Origin: DASQFQ01 sp963722815
GTDB lineage: Bacteria; Actinomycetota; Thermoleophilia; Solirubrobacterales; Solirubrobacteraceae
Assembly: GCA_963722815.1 (NCBI GenBank)
Contig: CAVROM010000003.1
Span: forward strand, 310,001-374,000
DNA: 64,000 nucleotides
Reading direction: 5' to 3'
Position numbers and translations under genes: made by a program. Of the stretch, positions 28,133 to 36,541 are shown one piece after another; position 1 is the first letter of the stretch; each line of letters begins with the position of its first letter. The notes below the pieces were generated by a model. The model ran no database searches, was not told the DNA's origin, and saw nothing but the letters and a program-made list of their open reading frames with translations.

Positions 28133-29505
28133 GCGGCCGCCTCAGCATCGTCCTGCACACCCACATGCCCTACGTGGAGGGCTTCGGGACGTGGCCGTTC
28201 GGCGAGGAGTGGCTGTGGGAGGCGATGGCGACCTCCTACCTGCCGCTGCTCGACGTGCTCGACGCCCACCCCGGGCGGATCACGCTCTCGCTGACCCCGG
28301 TGCTGTGCGACCAGCTCGAGGCCGGCGGCGTCCCGGAGCGCTTCCTCACGTTCCTGCGCGAGCTCCGGGCGGAGACCCACCGGCGCGACATCGCGGCGGC
28401 CGAGGACCCCGGCGTGGCGCGCGAGCTGGAGCGCTCGGCGGGTCTGTACGCGCGCGCGGCGGAGCGCTTCGAGGCGCGCGGCGGCGACCTCGTCGGCGCG
28501 TTCGCCCCGCACGTGAGCTGGACCTCGTCGGCGACCCACGCCGTGCTGCCGATGCTGGCCACCTCCGCCGGCGTGCGGCTCCAGGTCGGCGCCGGCATCG
28601 CCTCGCACCGCGAGCGGTTCGGGCACTGGGACGGCGGCTTCTGGCTGCCGGAGTGCGGGCACGCGCCGTGGCTCGACCCGCTGCTCGAGGAGGCCGGCGT
28701 GCACGCGGTGTGCCTCGACCTCACCGACGTGCTCGGCTACGGCTCGCCCGCGCAGCTGCAGCCGCTGCGCAGCGCCGCCGGCCCGCTGCTCGTGCCGATC
28801 GACCGCGCGCTGATGGACCTCGTGTGGCACAACAGCGGCTACCCCGCGGCGGCGGCCTACCGCAACACGCGCAACCACACCGAGTACCGCCACACGCCGT
28901 GGGCGGTCGACGGCGCGCCCTACGACCCGGCGCGCGGGGCCGAGCAGGCTCGCGCGCACGCGCGCGACTTCGCCGAGGCGGCGGCGCGGCGGCTGGGGGG
29001 CGGCGGGCTCGCGGTCTGCGCGCTCGACACCGAGCTGCTGGGGCACTTCTGGCACGAGGGGGTCGACTGGCTGGCGGCGACGATCGAGGCGTGCGACGCG
29101 GCGGGCGTCGAGCTGGCTCCGCTCGACGCCGCGCTGGCCGGCGTCGACGCCGCGCCGGCCCCCACCGAGCTGCCCGACACGAGCTGGGGTGAGCCGCGCG
29201 ATCTCGCGACCTGGAGCGCGCCGCCGACCGCCGATCTGGCGTGGCGGGCGCGCGAGGCGGAGCTGCGCGTGCTCGCCACCGGAGCCCATCCGGCGCCGCG
29301 CGCGCTGCGCGAGCTGATGGCCCTCCAGGCCTCCGACTGGGCGTTCGGCGTGACCCGCGAGACCGCCGGCCCTTACTCGCGCGAGCGGGCGCTCGGCCAT
29401 GCCGCTGAGCTCGAGCGCGCGCTCGCCGATCCGGCCGGAATCGGTCCCACCCTGCGCAACCTTGCACCTTCTCTCGACCTGTCTAACCGTGAACTTCAGG
29501 GTTAG
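28129..29505 (+). CDS. Glycoside hydrolase family 57 enzyme, alpha-glucan branching-like (DUF1957)
   Basis: 458-residue GH57 protein. The N-terminus LSIVLHTHMPYVEGFGTWPF carries the conserved HxHMPY-like motif; the catalytic nucleophile is expected to be Glu175 in GGFWLPECGHAP and the acid Asp300 in ALDTELLGHFWHEG. The C-terminal helical domain includes LMALQASDWAFGVTRETAG, typical of GH57 branching enzymes. Probable product: a branched or short alpha-1,4/1,6-glucan; the neighbouring methyltransferase may act on it. GTG start overlapping the methyltransferase stop. Confidence 0.92.
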   Translation: MSGRLSIVLHTHMPYVEGFGTWPFGEEWLWEAMATSYLPLLDVLDAHPGRITLSLTPVLCDQLEAGGVPERFLTFLRELRAETHRRDIAAAEDPGVARELERSAGLYARAAERFEARGGDLVGAFAPHVSWTSSATHAVLPMLATSAGVRLQVGAGIASHRERFGHWDGGFWLPECGHAPWLDPLLEEAGVHAVCLDLTDVLGYGSPAQLQPLRSAAGPLLVPIDRALMDLVWHNSGYPAAAAYRNTRNHTEYRHTPWAVDGAPYDPARGAEQARAHARDFAEAAARRLGGGGLAVCALDTELLGHFWHEGVDWLAATIEACDAAGVELAPLDAALAGVDAAPAPTELPDTSWGEPRDLATWSAPPTADLAWRAREAELRVLATGAHPAPRALRELMALQASDWAFGVTRETAGPYSRERALGHAAELERALADPAGIGPTLRNLAPSLDLSNRELQG

Positions 29506-29571
29506 CTGAATTCCACGATCAGGCCGCAATCGGCGGGGTTATGTGCCTATCCTTCCCGCCTTCTTGAACTG

Positions 29572-29712
29572 AACACACAGGCCGAGTTCCCGCCAGAAGA
29601 CCGGAGGCGGGGAACGGGGGACCCACCGGCGCTTCGGCGCCATGGGGCGAATCGCGACTGATGTCGCGTAGCGCAGGTCTTAGCGCGAGCCCGACAGCTA
29701 ACCCCGTAGGCA
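29572..29712 (+). promoter_or_regulatory. ydaO/yuaA-type cyclic di-AMP riboswitch
   Basis: Leader of the Rpf-like gene. Conserved ydaO elements appear in order: ggccgagttcccgcc, agaccggaggcggggaac, gggggacccaccgg, a variable arm gcgcttcggcgc, then tggggcgaat and the 3' block gagcccgacagctaacccc followed by gtaggc (to 29711). Cyclic di-AMP binding normally turns expression off, and in actinobacteria this class precedes rpf and other cell-wall hydrolase genes. A ribosome site caggaggt follows at 29720-29728, and a GTG start at 29734. Confidence 0.93.
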
Positions 29713-29733
29713 CCGAGACCCAGGAGGTAGGCA

Positions 29734-30372
29734 GTGCCTTTCATCGATCCAGCGAACCCGGGCCCGTGGCTCGCGTCGCTCAGCGCCTCGCGGCGCCGCC
29801 GCGCCGAGGCCAGACGGCAGGCTCGGCGCCGTCGCGCCGGCCGCGGGGGCGGCGCCGTGCTGCTCGCGTGCATGACGCTCGTCGCGGGTGGGGCGGTCGC
29901 GGCTGACGGCCCCGCCTCGAGCGGCGGCCGAGCCGTCTCGAGCGCGTCCGGCACGGTCGCGCTCCAGCGCGCGCTGGGCGTCCCCGCCGACGGCGTGATC
30001 GGTCCTGTCACGCGCCGGGCGATCCGCAGCTACCAGCGCAACCACGGCCTCGTCGTCGACGGCATCGCCGGCCCGGCCACGCTCGGCAGCCTCGGCATCT
30101 CCGCCTCGCGCGTCAAGTCGGCGCCGGCGCCCCGGACCACGAGCGGCGGCTCGGCCACGCTCGCGCGCATCGCGCAGTGCGAGTCGAGCGGCAACCCGAC
30201 CGCGGTCTCGTCCTCGGGCCGGTACCGCGGCAAGTACCAGTTCTCGCGTGCCACCTGGCGCTCGCTCGGCGGCAGCGGCGACCCGGCCAAGGCCGCCGAG
30301 TCCGTCCAGGACGCCATGGCGGCCAAGCTGCTCGCGCAGCGCGGCACCTCGCCCTGGCCGGTCTGCGGCTAG
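29734..30372 (+). CDS. Resuscitation-promoting-factor-like muralytic protein with peptidoglycan-binding domain
   Basis: 212 residues: an Arg-rich N-terminus, a hydrophobic segment (about 40-57: AVLLACMTLVAGGAVAA) as signal or anchor, a peptidoglycan-binding-1 domain (about 73-120: LQRALGVPADGVIGPVTRRA, VDGIAGPATLGSLG) and a C-terminal Rpf/transglycosylase domain (about 140-212: ARIAQCESSGNPTAVSSSG, YRGKYQFSRATWRSLGG). Catalytic Glu150. It probably cleaves peptidoglycan glycan chains during growth or outgrowth. GTG start with AGGAGGT. Controlled by the c-di-AMP riboswitch upstream, tying wall lysis to the nucleotide signal. Its stop is in repeat copy 1 of family 2. Confidence 0.92.
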   Translation: MPFIDPANPGPWLASLSASRRRRAEARRQARRRRAGRGGGAVLLACMTLVAGGAVAADGPASSGGRAVSSASGTVALQRALGVPADGVIGPVTRRAIRSYQRNHGLVVDGIAGPATLGSLGISASRVKSAPAPRTTSGGSATLARIAQCESSGNPTAVSSSGRYRGKYQFSRATWRSLGGSGDPAKAAESVQDAMAAKLLAQRGTSPWPVCG

Positions 30373-30410
30373 GCGCCAAGCCAGGCAGCTTGCTGCCTGG
30401 CGGGGGCTAA
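30371..30410. repeat. Short palindromic repeat, family 2 copy 1
   Basis: Element aggcgccaagcc + AGGCAGC-TT-GCTGCCT + ggcgggggcta between the convergent Rpf-like and acyltransferase genes. The 7-bp stem (30383-30398) is perfect. The same unit recurs twice at 34611-34692 and once at 62292-62338, always at convergent gene ends. Probably a bidirectional terminator or REP-like element. Confidence 0.8.
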
Positions 30411-30412
30411 GT

Positions 30413-31081
30413 TCAGCGCCAGCGGAGCGTTTCCGGCTCGTCCCGCATCCGCAGGATGCGGGCGGGCTGGCCGGCGCTGACCGAGTTGGCGGGCATGTCC
30501 TTGGTGACGACCGAGCTCGTCCCGACCACCGAGTTGTCGCCCACCGACGCGCCGCGGAGGATGCATGCGCCGTAGCCGATCCAGCAGTTGTTGCCCACAT
30601 GGACGTCGCGCTTGTAGATGCCCTGCAGCCGTATGGGCCGCTCGACTTCCACGACTCCGTGGTCGAAGTCGATCAGCATCACGCGGTCGGCGACGATGCA
30701 CTCGCGCCCCACGCTGACGTGCTGGAAGGCGGAGATCGTGCACTCCTGGCCCATCACGGTCTTGGCCCCGATCACGACCTCGCCCTCGTGGGCGCGGATC
30801 TTCGAGCCGTGGCCGATCCAGCACCAGCGGCCGAGCTGCACGCGGGCGCCCTTGCCGATCTCGAACGTCACCCCGGGGCCGATGAAGCACAGCCCGTCGG
30901 TCTGCAGCCGCCCGCGCCAGCGCAGCTTCAACCACGCCCAGCGGGCGATCAGCCGCGCGTAGCCCCAGGTCAGCAGGCCGTTGGCGCGCATGAAGCGCAC
31001 GAGCGCGACCGGACCGCCGTGCAGCGGCGCCGGAGCGCCGCGGACCTCGGCTCGCCGAACCTGTTCGAGCAGGGTGTCCAT
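30413..31081 (-). CDS. Left-handed beta-helix (hexapeptide repeat) acyltransferase
   Basis: 222-residue protein. From about residue 65 it shows imperfect hexapeptide repeats (GPGVTFEIGKGARVQLGRWC, VVIGAKTVMGQECTI, VGNNCWIGYGACILRGASVG, DNSVVGTSSVVTKDMPANSV), the left-handed beta-helix of O-acetyl/acyltransferases, with the end motif GQPARILR. His in SAFQHVSVG or DFDHGV may be catalytic. The N-terminus is basic and helical. Acceptor unknown; probably a surface sugar. ATG at 31079-31081, divergent from meaB (28 bp). Confidence 0.88.
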   Translation of the reverse strand: MDTLLEQVRRAEVRGAPAPLHGGPVALVRFMRANGLLTWGYARLIARWAWLKLRWRGRLQTDGLCFIGPGVTFEIGKGARVQLGRWCWIGHGSKIRAHEGEVVIGAKTVMGQECTISAFQHVSVGRECIVADRVMLIDFDHGVVEVERPIRLQGIYKRDVHVGNNCWIGYGACILRGASVGDNSVVGTSSVVTKDMPANSVSAGQPARILRMRDEPETLRWR

Positions 31082-31109
31082 CGGGGCTGATCGTATTCTT
31101 CGCCGCCCG

Positions 31110-32126
31110 ATGGCCGATGAGAAGCCCTCCCTCGCCGAACGGCTGCTCGCCGGCGACAAGCGCGCGCTGGCGAGAGGCATCTCGCTGGTCGAGGACGACG
31201 ACCCCGAGGGCTGGGCGCTCGTCCGCGAGATCTATCCGAAGACCGGCAACGCGTCGATCGTCGGGTTCACCGGGCCGCCGGGCGCCGGCAAGTCCACGCT
31301 GATCGGCTCGCTGGTCAAGCTCCGCCGGGCCGACGACCGCGAGGTCGCGGTGCTCTCGATCGACCCGTCGTCGCCGTTCCGCGGCGGCGCGCTGCTCGGC
31401 GACCGCATCCGGCTGACCGAGCACTTCCTCGACCCCGGCGTCTTCATCCGCTCGATGGCGACCCGCGGCGCGCTGGGAGGGCTGGCCGAGGCGGCGCTGC
31501 AGGCCGCGCTGCTGATGGACGCGGCGGGCAAGGACGACGTCTTCCTGGAGACCGTCGGCGTCGGCCAGGCCGAGGTCGACGTGATCGACCATGCCGACTC
31601 CGTCGTGCTCGTGCTGATCCCCGGCTCGGGCGACTCGATCCAGGCGCTCAAGGCTGGCGTCATGGAGATCCCCGACGTGATCGTGGTCAACAAGTCCGAC
31701 CACCCGCTGACCGACACGATGGTGCGGGAGATCCGCGGCGTGCTCTCGCTCGCGCCCCAGGGCGCCTGGCCGGTGCCGATCGTCAAGACCGAGGCCCACC
31801 GCGGCGAGGGCGTCGAGCTGCTCCAGGAGAAGCTCGCCGAGCACCGCGCGTTCGTCGAGTCCGAGGGGCTGCTGGCCGAGCGACGCCGCCGCAACCTCAT
31901 GAACGAGGTGCTGGGGCTGGCGACCGTGCGCCTCCGGCGAGCGCTCGAGGCCTCGCTGCACGAGGACCCCGAGGTCCAGCATCTGCTCGACGAGGTCGTC
32001 GCCCGGCGGCTGGATCCGGCGAGCGCGGCCAGCGCGATCCTCGCCCGCGGGGCGGTCGAGGCGGGCGACGCGGCGCGGCCGGATCAGCAGGACGAGGCGG
32101 GACGAACGTCAACAGCGGCTGGGTAA
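31110..32126 (+). CDS. meaB: Methylmalonyl-CoA mutase-associated GTPase MeaB (ArgK family)
   Basis: 338-residue G3E-family GTPase that loads and protects B12-dependent acyl-CoA mutases. P-loop GPPGAGKS at 55-62, VLSIDPSSPFRGGALLGDRI, IRSMATRGALGGLAEA, ETVGVGQAEVDV and the VVNKSD specificity motif are all present. The likely client is the split mutase at 46.0-48.4 kb. The last residues (RTSTAAG) are encoded inside palindrome B, suggesting the element inserted at or overlaps the gene end. Confidence 0.95.
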   Translation: MADEKPSLAERLLAGDKRALARGISLVEDDDPEGWALVREIYPKTGNASIVGFTGPPGAGKSTLIGSLVKLRRADDREVAVLSIDPSSPFRGGALLGDRIRLTEHFLDPGVFIRSMATRGALGGLAEAALQAALLMDAAGKDDVFLETVGVGQAEVDVIDHADSVVLVLIPGSGDSIQALKAGVMEIPDVIVVNKSDHPLTDTMVREIRGVLSLAPQGAWPVPIVKTEAHRGEGVELLQEKLAEHRAFVESEGLLAERRRRNLMNEVLGLATVRLRRALEASLHEDPEVQHLLDEVVARRLDPASAASAILARGAVEAGDAARPDQQDEAGRTSTAAG

Positions 32127-32250
32127 GGAGTTGGCTCGGACCGCCCGGCGCCCACGAGTGTCGTCTCGAGGTCGCATACCGACCCTGAGCTGACATTCGT
32201 GCCCGCCGCGGCGGGTCGAACCCGACTCCCTACCCAGCCGCCGTTCGCCG
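32101..32250. repeat. Long palindromic repeat, family 1 copy B
   Basis: About 150-bp imperfect palindrome between the convergent meaB and membrane-protein genes. Left arm aacagcggctgggtaaggag pairs with ctccctacccagccgccgtt. The 49-bp core (32152-32200) starts cacgagtgtcgtctcgaggt and ends ccctgagctgacattcgtg, nearly identical to copy C. It overlaps the meaB stop codon. Confidence 0.88.
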
Positions 32251-32252
32251 AC

Positions 32253-33551
32253 TCAGAAGCGCGGCAGGAGCTGCACGAGCGGCCCGTAGGGTGCGTCCAC
32301 GCCCGGGTGCACCCAGCCAGGCGCGTCGCCGAGGGCGAACGCGACGACCAGCCACACCGAGCAGCCCAGCGTGAGCGCAGCGAGCACCGCTCCCGTGCGC
32401 GGCGCGTGTCGCAGCCCCCAGGCCACGAGGCCGACCGCGACCGGGAAGGCGGCGACGAGTTGGCGGGCCGGGAACCAGTCGCCGGTCAGCGTCGGGGCGG
32501 CGAACGCCGCCACCAACAGCACCGCCCCGCACACGAGCAGCGAGAGCCCCGCGGCCGCCTCGGCGTCGGCGTGCTCCGCCACGACGCGCGCGAGGTGCTG
32601 GCTGCGGGCGCGCCACAGCAGCCAGACCGAGAAGAGCACGAGCAGCAGCACCGGCGCCCAGCGCACGAGGCCGACGTCGCGGTCGAGCCACAGCGCCGCC
32701 AGCCGCGGCGCTCGCCCCGCGTAGTCGGCGAGGGAGTCCGCGCCGGTCGGCGGCGCGCCGGACGCCGCCACCGACGACGGCACGAGCCCGCTGTAGAGGC
32801 GGTCGTTGATCGTCGCGTAGACGACCAGCGAGGCGACCATGATCTCGGCCGCCGCGAGCGCCGCCGTGCGGCGCCCGCGCCGCGCCGTCCAGCGCACCAG
32901 CGCGACCGCCACCGGCGCCGCGGGGAGGAGGTACTTCGGGCCGAGCCACGGCAGCAGCGCGAGCAGCGCCGCGCCCGCCACGGCGCTGCCGAGGTCGGGC
33001 CGCTCGCGCACGCGCAGCGCGCACAGCACCGCGCCGGCCAGCATCGCTCCGGCCGCCAGCTCCGGGTAAACGGCGGTGGCGTGCGCCAGCACGGGCGGGG
33101 AGAGCCCGACCACCAGCGCCGCCGCGGTCGCCCACGGCTCGGGCACGATCCGGCGCGCGAGCCGGGCGGCGAGGACGAACGCCAGTGCCGCCAGCGCGGC
33201 GAGGAAGATCGCCACGCCGGTGGCGCCGCCGATCGCGTAGGCGGGCGCGATCAGCGCCGCGAAGCCGACGCCCTGCGGCTCGAGCCGGCGCCCGAGCACG
33301 ACCCGGCCCTGCGGCTTCAGCGACCCATGGTGGAACGGCGCGTAGGCGCGCGTGCGGAACTCGTCGGTGAGATCGACGTCCCAGTCGGAGACGATCGACT
33401 CGGCGGCCAGCAGGTAGCGCGGCTCTCCGCCCGCGTAGTTGCCGGAGCCGGCCGCGTCGACCCCGAGCGTGGCCGCGTAGGCGGCGAAGAGGACCGCCCA
33501 GACGGCAAGCGAGCGCACCCGCTCACCGTAGCCGGGCGCGTGAGCGCTCAA
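32253..33551 (-). CDS. Polytopic membrane protein, GT-C glycosyltransferase-like
   Basis: 432 residues with about 10-11 hydrophobic segments. A luminal-type first loop after TM1 (GSGNYAGGEPRYLLAAESIV, SDWDVDLTDEFRTRAY) contains the acidic ExRY/D pattern seen in GT-C polyprenyl-phosphate-dependent glycosyltransferases, and LEPQGVGFAALIAPAY follows. Unproven family call. Its stop is 2 bp from palindrome B; its start is only 13 bp from the divergent diguanylate cyclase gene. Confidence 0.75.
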   Translation of the reverse strand: MSAHAPGYGERVRSLAVWAVLFAAYAATLGVDAAGSGNYAGGEPRYLLAAESIVSDWDVDLTDEFRTRAYAPFHHGSLKPQGRVVLGRRLEPQGVGFAALIAPAYAIGGATGVAIFLAALAALAFVLAARLARRIVPEPWATAAALVVGLSPPVLAHATAVYPELAAGAMLAGAVLCALRVRERPDLGSAVAGAALLALLPWLGPKYLLPAAPVAVALVRWTARRGRRTAALAAAEIMVASLVVYATINDRLYSGLVPSSVAASGAPPTGADSLADYAGRAPRLAALWLDRDVGLVRWAPVLLLVLFSVWLLWRARSQHLARVVAEHADAEAAAGLSLLVCGAVLLVAAFAAPTLTGDWFPARQLVAAFPVAVGLVAWGLRHAPRTGAVLAALTLGCSVWLVVAFALGDAPGWVHPGVDAPYGPLVQLLPRF

Positions 33552-33564
33552 CTGCGCGTGACAA

Positions 33565-34650
33565 ATGCCGATGTTCTCTCAAATGGCGCGCTGGTGGAGC
33601 AGCCCAGAGCCTGACGAGTCGTTCCTGCAGTTCCGGGAGCGCTCCGTTCGTGATGGCGCGTGGCTGACGTACGTGGTCGCGGTCGTGGTGACCGGCTACG
33701 CCGTCGCGACCTGGGACCGCCCGCACCGGAGCGCGATCCTCGGGCTGCTCGGCGTCGCGGTGTTCGGCGGCTACGTGATCTCGCACCTGCCTGCCGCCGC
33801 GATCATGCGCTCGCGCTGGCGCGAGCCGTTCTTCCTCGTCTGGACGGCGGCCGACGTCGCCCTGATCTCGCTCGTGGTCGCCAGCGACAGCGGCGACTGG
33901 AGCACGCTGCGCGCGACGTTCTTCCTGCCGCTGTTCTTCGCCGCGCTCTCCTACCCGCCGCGCTCGGTGGTCATGACCGGCGCGCTGTCGGTCGCCGGCT
34001 ACGCCGGCGCCGCTCTCCTCGGGGGCCACGCGACGGCCGAGACGCTCCTCGTCTTCGCGGCGCTCCTCGGCACCGCGACGGTGATGGGCGTCTCCCAGGC
34101 CGTCAACCGGGAGCGGCAGCGCCGGGAGCTGCAGACGCTCTCGCGCTCGGACCCGCTCACCGGCGCGCTGAACCGCCGCGGCTTCACCGAGCGCTTCGCG
34201 GCCGAGCTGTGCGACCACGTGCGCCACGACGGCCGCCCGCTCGGCCTGATCGTGATCGACCTCGACGACTTCAAGCGCGTCAACGACACCCGTGGCCACG
34301 CCGCGGGCGACGACCTGTTGTGCGCCGTCGCCCGCACGCTCGCGGCGGACCTGCGCCCCTCGGACGTGCTCGGCCGCCTCGGCGGCGACGAGTTCGCGGT
34401 GCTGCTGCCCGAGGCCGGGCCCGGCGAGCTGCGCGCCGCGGCCGAGCGGCTCGAGCAGCGCCTCGGCACGGTCGCCGCCGCCTCGATCGGCCTCGCCGCG
34501 CTGCCCTTCGACGGGCTCACCGCCGAGGACCTGCACCGCGCCGCCGACGCCGACCTCTACCGCGCCAAGCAGCGGCGGGTCGAGCGCGAGGCACCGCGCG
34601 TCGTCGCCCTGGGGGCCAAGCCAGGCAGCTTGCTGCCTAGCGGGGGCTAG
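33565..34650 (+). CDS. Membrane-bound diguanylate cyclase (GGDEF)
   Basis: 361 residues. The N-terminal half has about five or six membrane segments (residues 35-180) and no recognised sensor domain; a linker RERQRRELQTLSRSDPLTGA leads into a GGDEF domain with the active-site GGDEF at 273-277 and an RxxD inhibitory site (RPSD, 264-267), so product feedback is likely. It would make cyclic di-GMP. The last 11 residues (AKPGSLLPSGG) are encoded by a family-2 palindromic repeat, meaning the repeat supplies the gene's stop codon. Confidence 0.92.
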   Translation: MPMFSQMARWWSSPEPDESFLQFRERSVRDGAWLTYVVAVVVTGYAVATWDRPHRSAILGLLGVAVFGGYVISHLPAAAIMRSRWREPFFLVWTAADVALISLVVASDSGDWSTLRATFFLPLFFAALSYPPRSVVMTGALSVAGYAGAALLGGHATAETLLVFAALLGTATVMGVSQAVNRERQRRELQTLSRSDPLTGALNRRGFTERFAAELCDHVRHDGRPLGLIVIDLDDFKRVNDTRGHAAGDDLLCAVARTLAADLRPSDVLGRLGGDEFAVLLPEAGPGELRAAAERLEQRLGTVAAASIGLAALPFDGLTAEDLHRAADADLYRAKQRRVEREAPRVVALGAKPGSLLPSGG

Positions 34651-34692
34651 GCGCCAAGCCAGGCAGCTTGCTGCCTAGCGGGGGGCTAGGCG
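34611..34692. repeat. Short palindromic repeat, family 2, tandem copies 2a and 2b
   Basis: Two head-to-tail units of the ccaagcc-AGGCAGCTTGCTGCCT-agcgggggctaggcgc element, with stems at 34623-34638 and 34661-34676. They span the convergent ends of the diguanylate cyclase and acyl-CoA dehydrogenase genes and overlap both stop codons. Confidence 0.88.
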
Positions 34693-35819
34693 CCGAGCGC
34701 CCGCGCGATCACCATCTGCTGGACCTCGTCGGTCCCCTCGCCGATGGTGAGGATCTTCGCGTCGCGGTACATGCGGCACACCGGGTACTCCTCGATGTAG
34801 CCGTAGCCGCCGTGGATCTGGACGGCCTCCTCGGTGCAGCGCACCGCGAGCCGGCCGGTCTTGAGCTTGGCCTGAGCGGCGGTCAGCGTGAAGTTCTTCC
34901 CCGCGTCCTTGAGCCGTGCCGCCTTGTAGGTCAGCAGCCGGCCGGCCTCGATCTCGGTCGCCATGTCGGCCAGCTTGCCCTGGATCGCCTGGAACTTCGA
35001 GATCGGCTTGCCGAACGCACGCCGCTCCTTCGCGTACTTCAACGCCTCGTCGAGCGCGCCCTGGGCGAGCCCGACACCCATCGCCGCGACGCCGATGCGC
35101 CCGATGTCGAGGATGTGCAGGAACTGCTTGAAGCCGTTGCCCTGCGGGCCGAGCAACGCGTCCTCCGGCACACGACAGTCGGTGAAGGTCAGCGGCCGCG
35201 TGTCCGACGCGTTCCAGCCCATCTTGCGGTAGGGCTCGCCCTGCTCGTAGCCGGGCGTGCCGTTGGGGACGATCAGGTTGGAGATCTCCTCGTCGCCGGT
35301 CCGGGCCGTGATGCAGACGACGCCGGAGATGTCGGTGCCGGCGTTGGTGATGAACTGCTTGGCGCCGTCGATGACCCAGTCGCCGTTGTCGCGGCGAGCG
35401 CGCGTCCGGACGTTCCCGGCGTCCGAGCCCGCCTCCGGCTCGGTCAGCCCGAACGCCCCGAGCTTGCGGCCGGCGGTCAGCTCCGGCAGCCACTCCTGCT
35501 TCTGTTCCTCAGAGCCGAACAGGTAGATCGGCTGGGTGCCGAGCGAGGTGTGCGCGCACATCGTGATCGCCACGCTCGAGTCGACGCGGGTGAGCTCCTC
35601 GACCGCGAGCGCGTAGGCGAGCGTGTCCCCGCCCGCCCCCCCGTACTCCTCCGGGAACGGGATCCCCATCAGCCCGAGCTCCCCGAGCTTGGCGACGATC
35701 TCGTAGGGGAAGCGCTTCTCGCGATCCAGCGCCTCGGCCACCGGCGCCACCTCGCCCTCGGCGAAGTCGCGGACGGTGCGGCGGATCAGCTCGTGGTCGT
35801 CAGAGAGGTCGAAGTCCAT
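34686..35819 (-). CDS. Acyl-CoA dehydrogenase
   Basis: 377-residue flavoenzyme of fatty or branched acyl-CoA oxidation. Signatures: GLTEPEAGSDAGNVRTRA (FAD/substrate loop), AMGVGLAQGALDEALKYAKE with RRAFGKPISKFQAIQ, and the C-terminal QIHGGYGYIEEYPVCRMYRD with ILTIGEGTDEVQQMVIARAL, where the Glu of GEGTDE is the position of the catalytic base in short-chain types. Electrons would pass to ETF encoded at 50.5-52.3 kb. ATG start; possibly followed in operon order by nothing, as repeats end the transcript. Confidence 0.95.
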   Translation of the reverse strand: MDFDLSDDHELIRRTVRDFAEGEVAPVAEALDREKRFPYEIVAKLGELGLMGIPFPEEYGGAGGDTLAYALAVEELTRVDSSVAITMCAHTSLGTQPIYLFGSEEQKQEWLPELTAGRKLGAFGLTEPEAGSDAGNVRTRARRDNGDWVIDGAKQFITNAGTDISGVVCITARTGDEEISNLIVPNGTPGYEQGEPYRKMGWNASDTRPLTFTDCRVPEDALLGPQGNGFKQFLHILDIGRIGVAAMGVGLAQGALDEALKYAKERRAFGKPISKFQAIQGKLADMATEIEAGRLLTYKAARLKDAGKNFTLTAAQAKLKTGRLAVRCTEEAVQIHGGYGYIEEYPVCRMYRDAKILTIGEGTDEVQQMVIARALGA

Positions 35820-35842
35820 ACGGGCATTCTGTATCAGCCGCC

Positions 35843-36523
35843 CTAGAACTCGAGCTCCTCCACGGCGACCGGCTGCAGCGCGTCGAAGTAGGCGAGCACG
35901 TCGCGCTCGGGCAGCGTGTCGATCTGCTCGAGTCGGACGAGCGTCCCGTCGAGCAGCGCGACCGCCATCGCGCCGCCCTCCGTCAGCCCGAAGAAGACCG
36001 AGCGGCCGCTCGGCGTGCGCTGCTCGCGGCACCGGTCGCGGAACTCGCCCCACGGGCTGCCCTTGAGGCCGGGCAGGGCGCACGCGCCGTCGGTCAGGCG
36101 CACCCCTGCGTCCGGCCGCTGCTGGTACGCGGCCACCTCCCGCGGCCCCGTGTCGTAGCCGCTGACGAGGACGCGCAGCTCGCCGCCGAGGGCGTGCACG
36201 TAGCGCTTGTCGAAGGGCTCCGGGAGCTCGCCGGCCTCGTAGGGCGTGAAGTCGAGGGCCTGCGCCTGCACCCGGTTCTCGCGCTCGACGAGCCGATCCG
36301 AACGCAGCGAGAGCCCCGCGAGGATCAGGCCGCTGCCGCCCGCCAGGACCGCGGCGGCGAGCGCCACCCGCTGCAGCACGCCGAGCGGCCGCACCCAGCG
36401 GCGCACGCCGAAGTCGACCGCGACGGCGACCGCCGCCAGCGGGAGTCCGAACAGGGCCACGAACAAGATCGCGTCCCAGTACCACTCGTCCGGGAACCAG
36501 CCTGAGTCTGCGAACAGCACCAT
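35843..36523 (-). CDS. Hypothetical membrane-anchored protein
   Basis: 226 residues with two N-terminal membrane segments (about 17-37 and 50-72) and a soluble C-terminal domain from about 75 on. VENRVQ-like (VERENRVQAQALDFTPYEAG), ELRVLVSGYDTGPREVAAYQ and FFGLTEGGAMAVALLDGTLV show no family I recognise; two Cys (ACALPG, DRCREQ) might form a disulfide outside the cell. It lies between pepA and the acyl-CoA dehydrogenase on the same strand with short gaps, so it may be co-transcribed. Confidence 0.75.
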   Translation of the reverse strand: MVLFADSGWFPDEWYWDAILFVALFGLPLAAVAVAVDFGVRRWVRPLGVLQRVALAAAVLAGGSGLILAGLSLRSDRLVERENRVQAQALDFTPYEAGELPEPFDKRYVHALGGELRVLVSGYDTGPREVAAYQQRPDAGVRLTDGACALPGLKGSPWGEFRDRCREQRTPSGRSVFFGLTEGGAMAVALLDGTLVRLEQIDTLPERDVLAYFDALQPVAVEELEF

Positions 36524-36541
36524 TCCGGTGCTTATCGGCGG

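Noticed and set aside
29505..29733. A protein-coding ORF in the leader of the Rpf-like gene
   Set aside because: No frame has a credible start and ribosome site; the conserved blocks are those of the c-di-AMP riboswitch.
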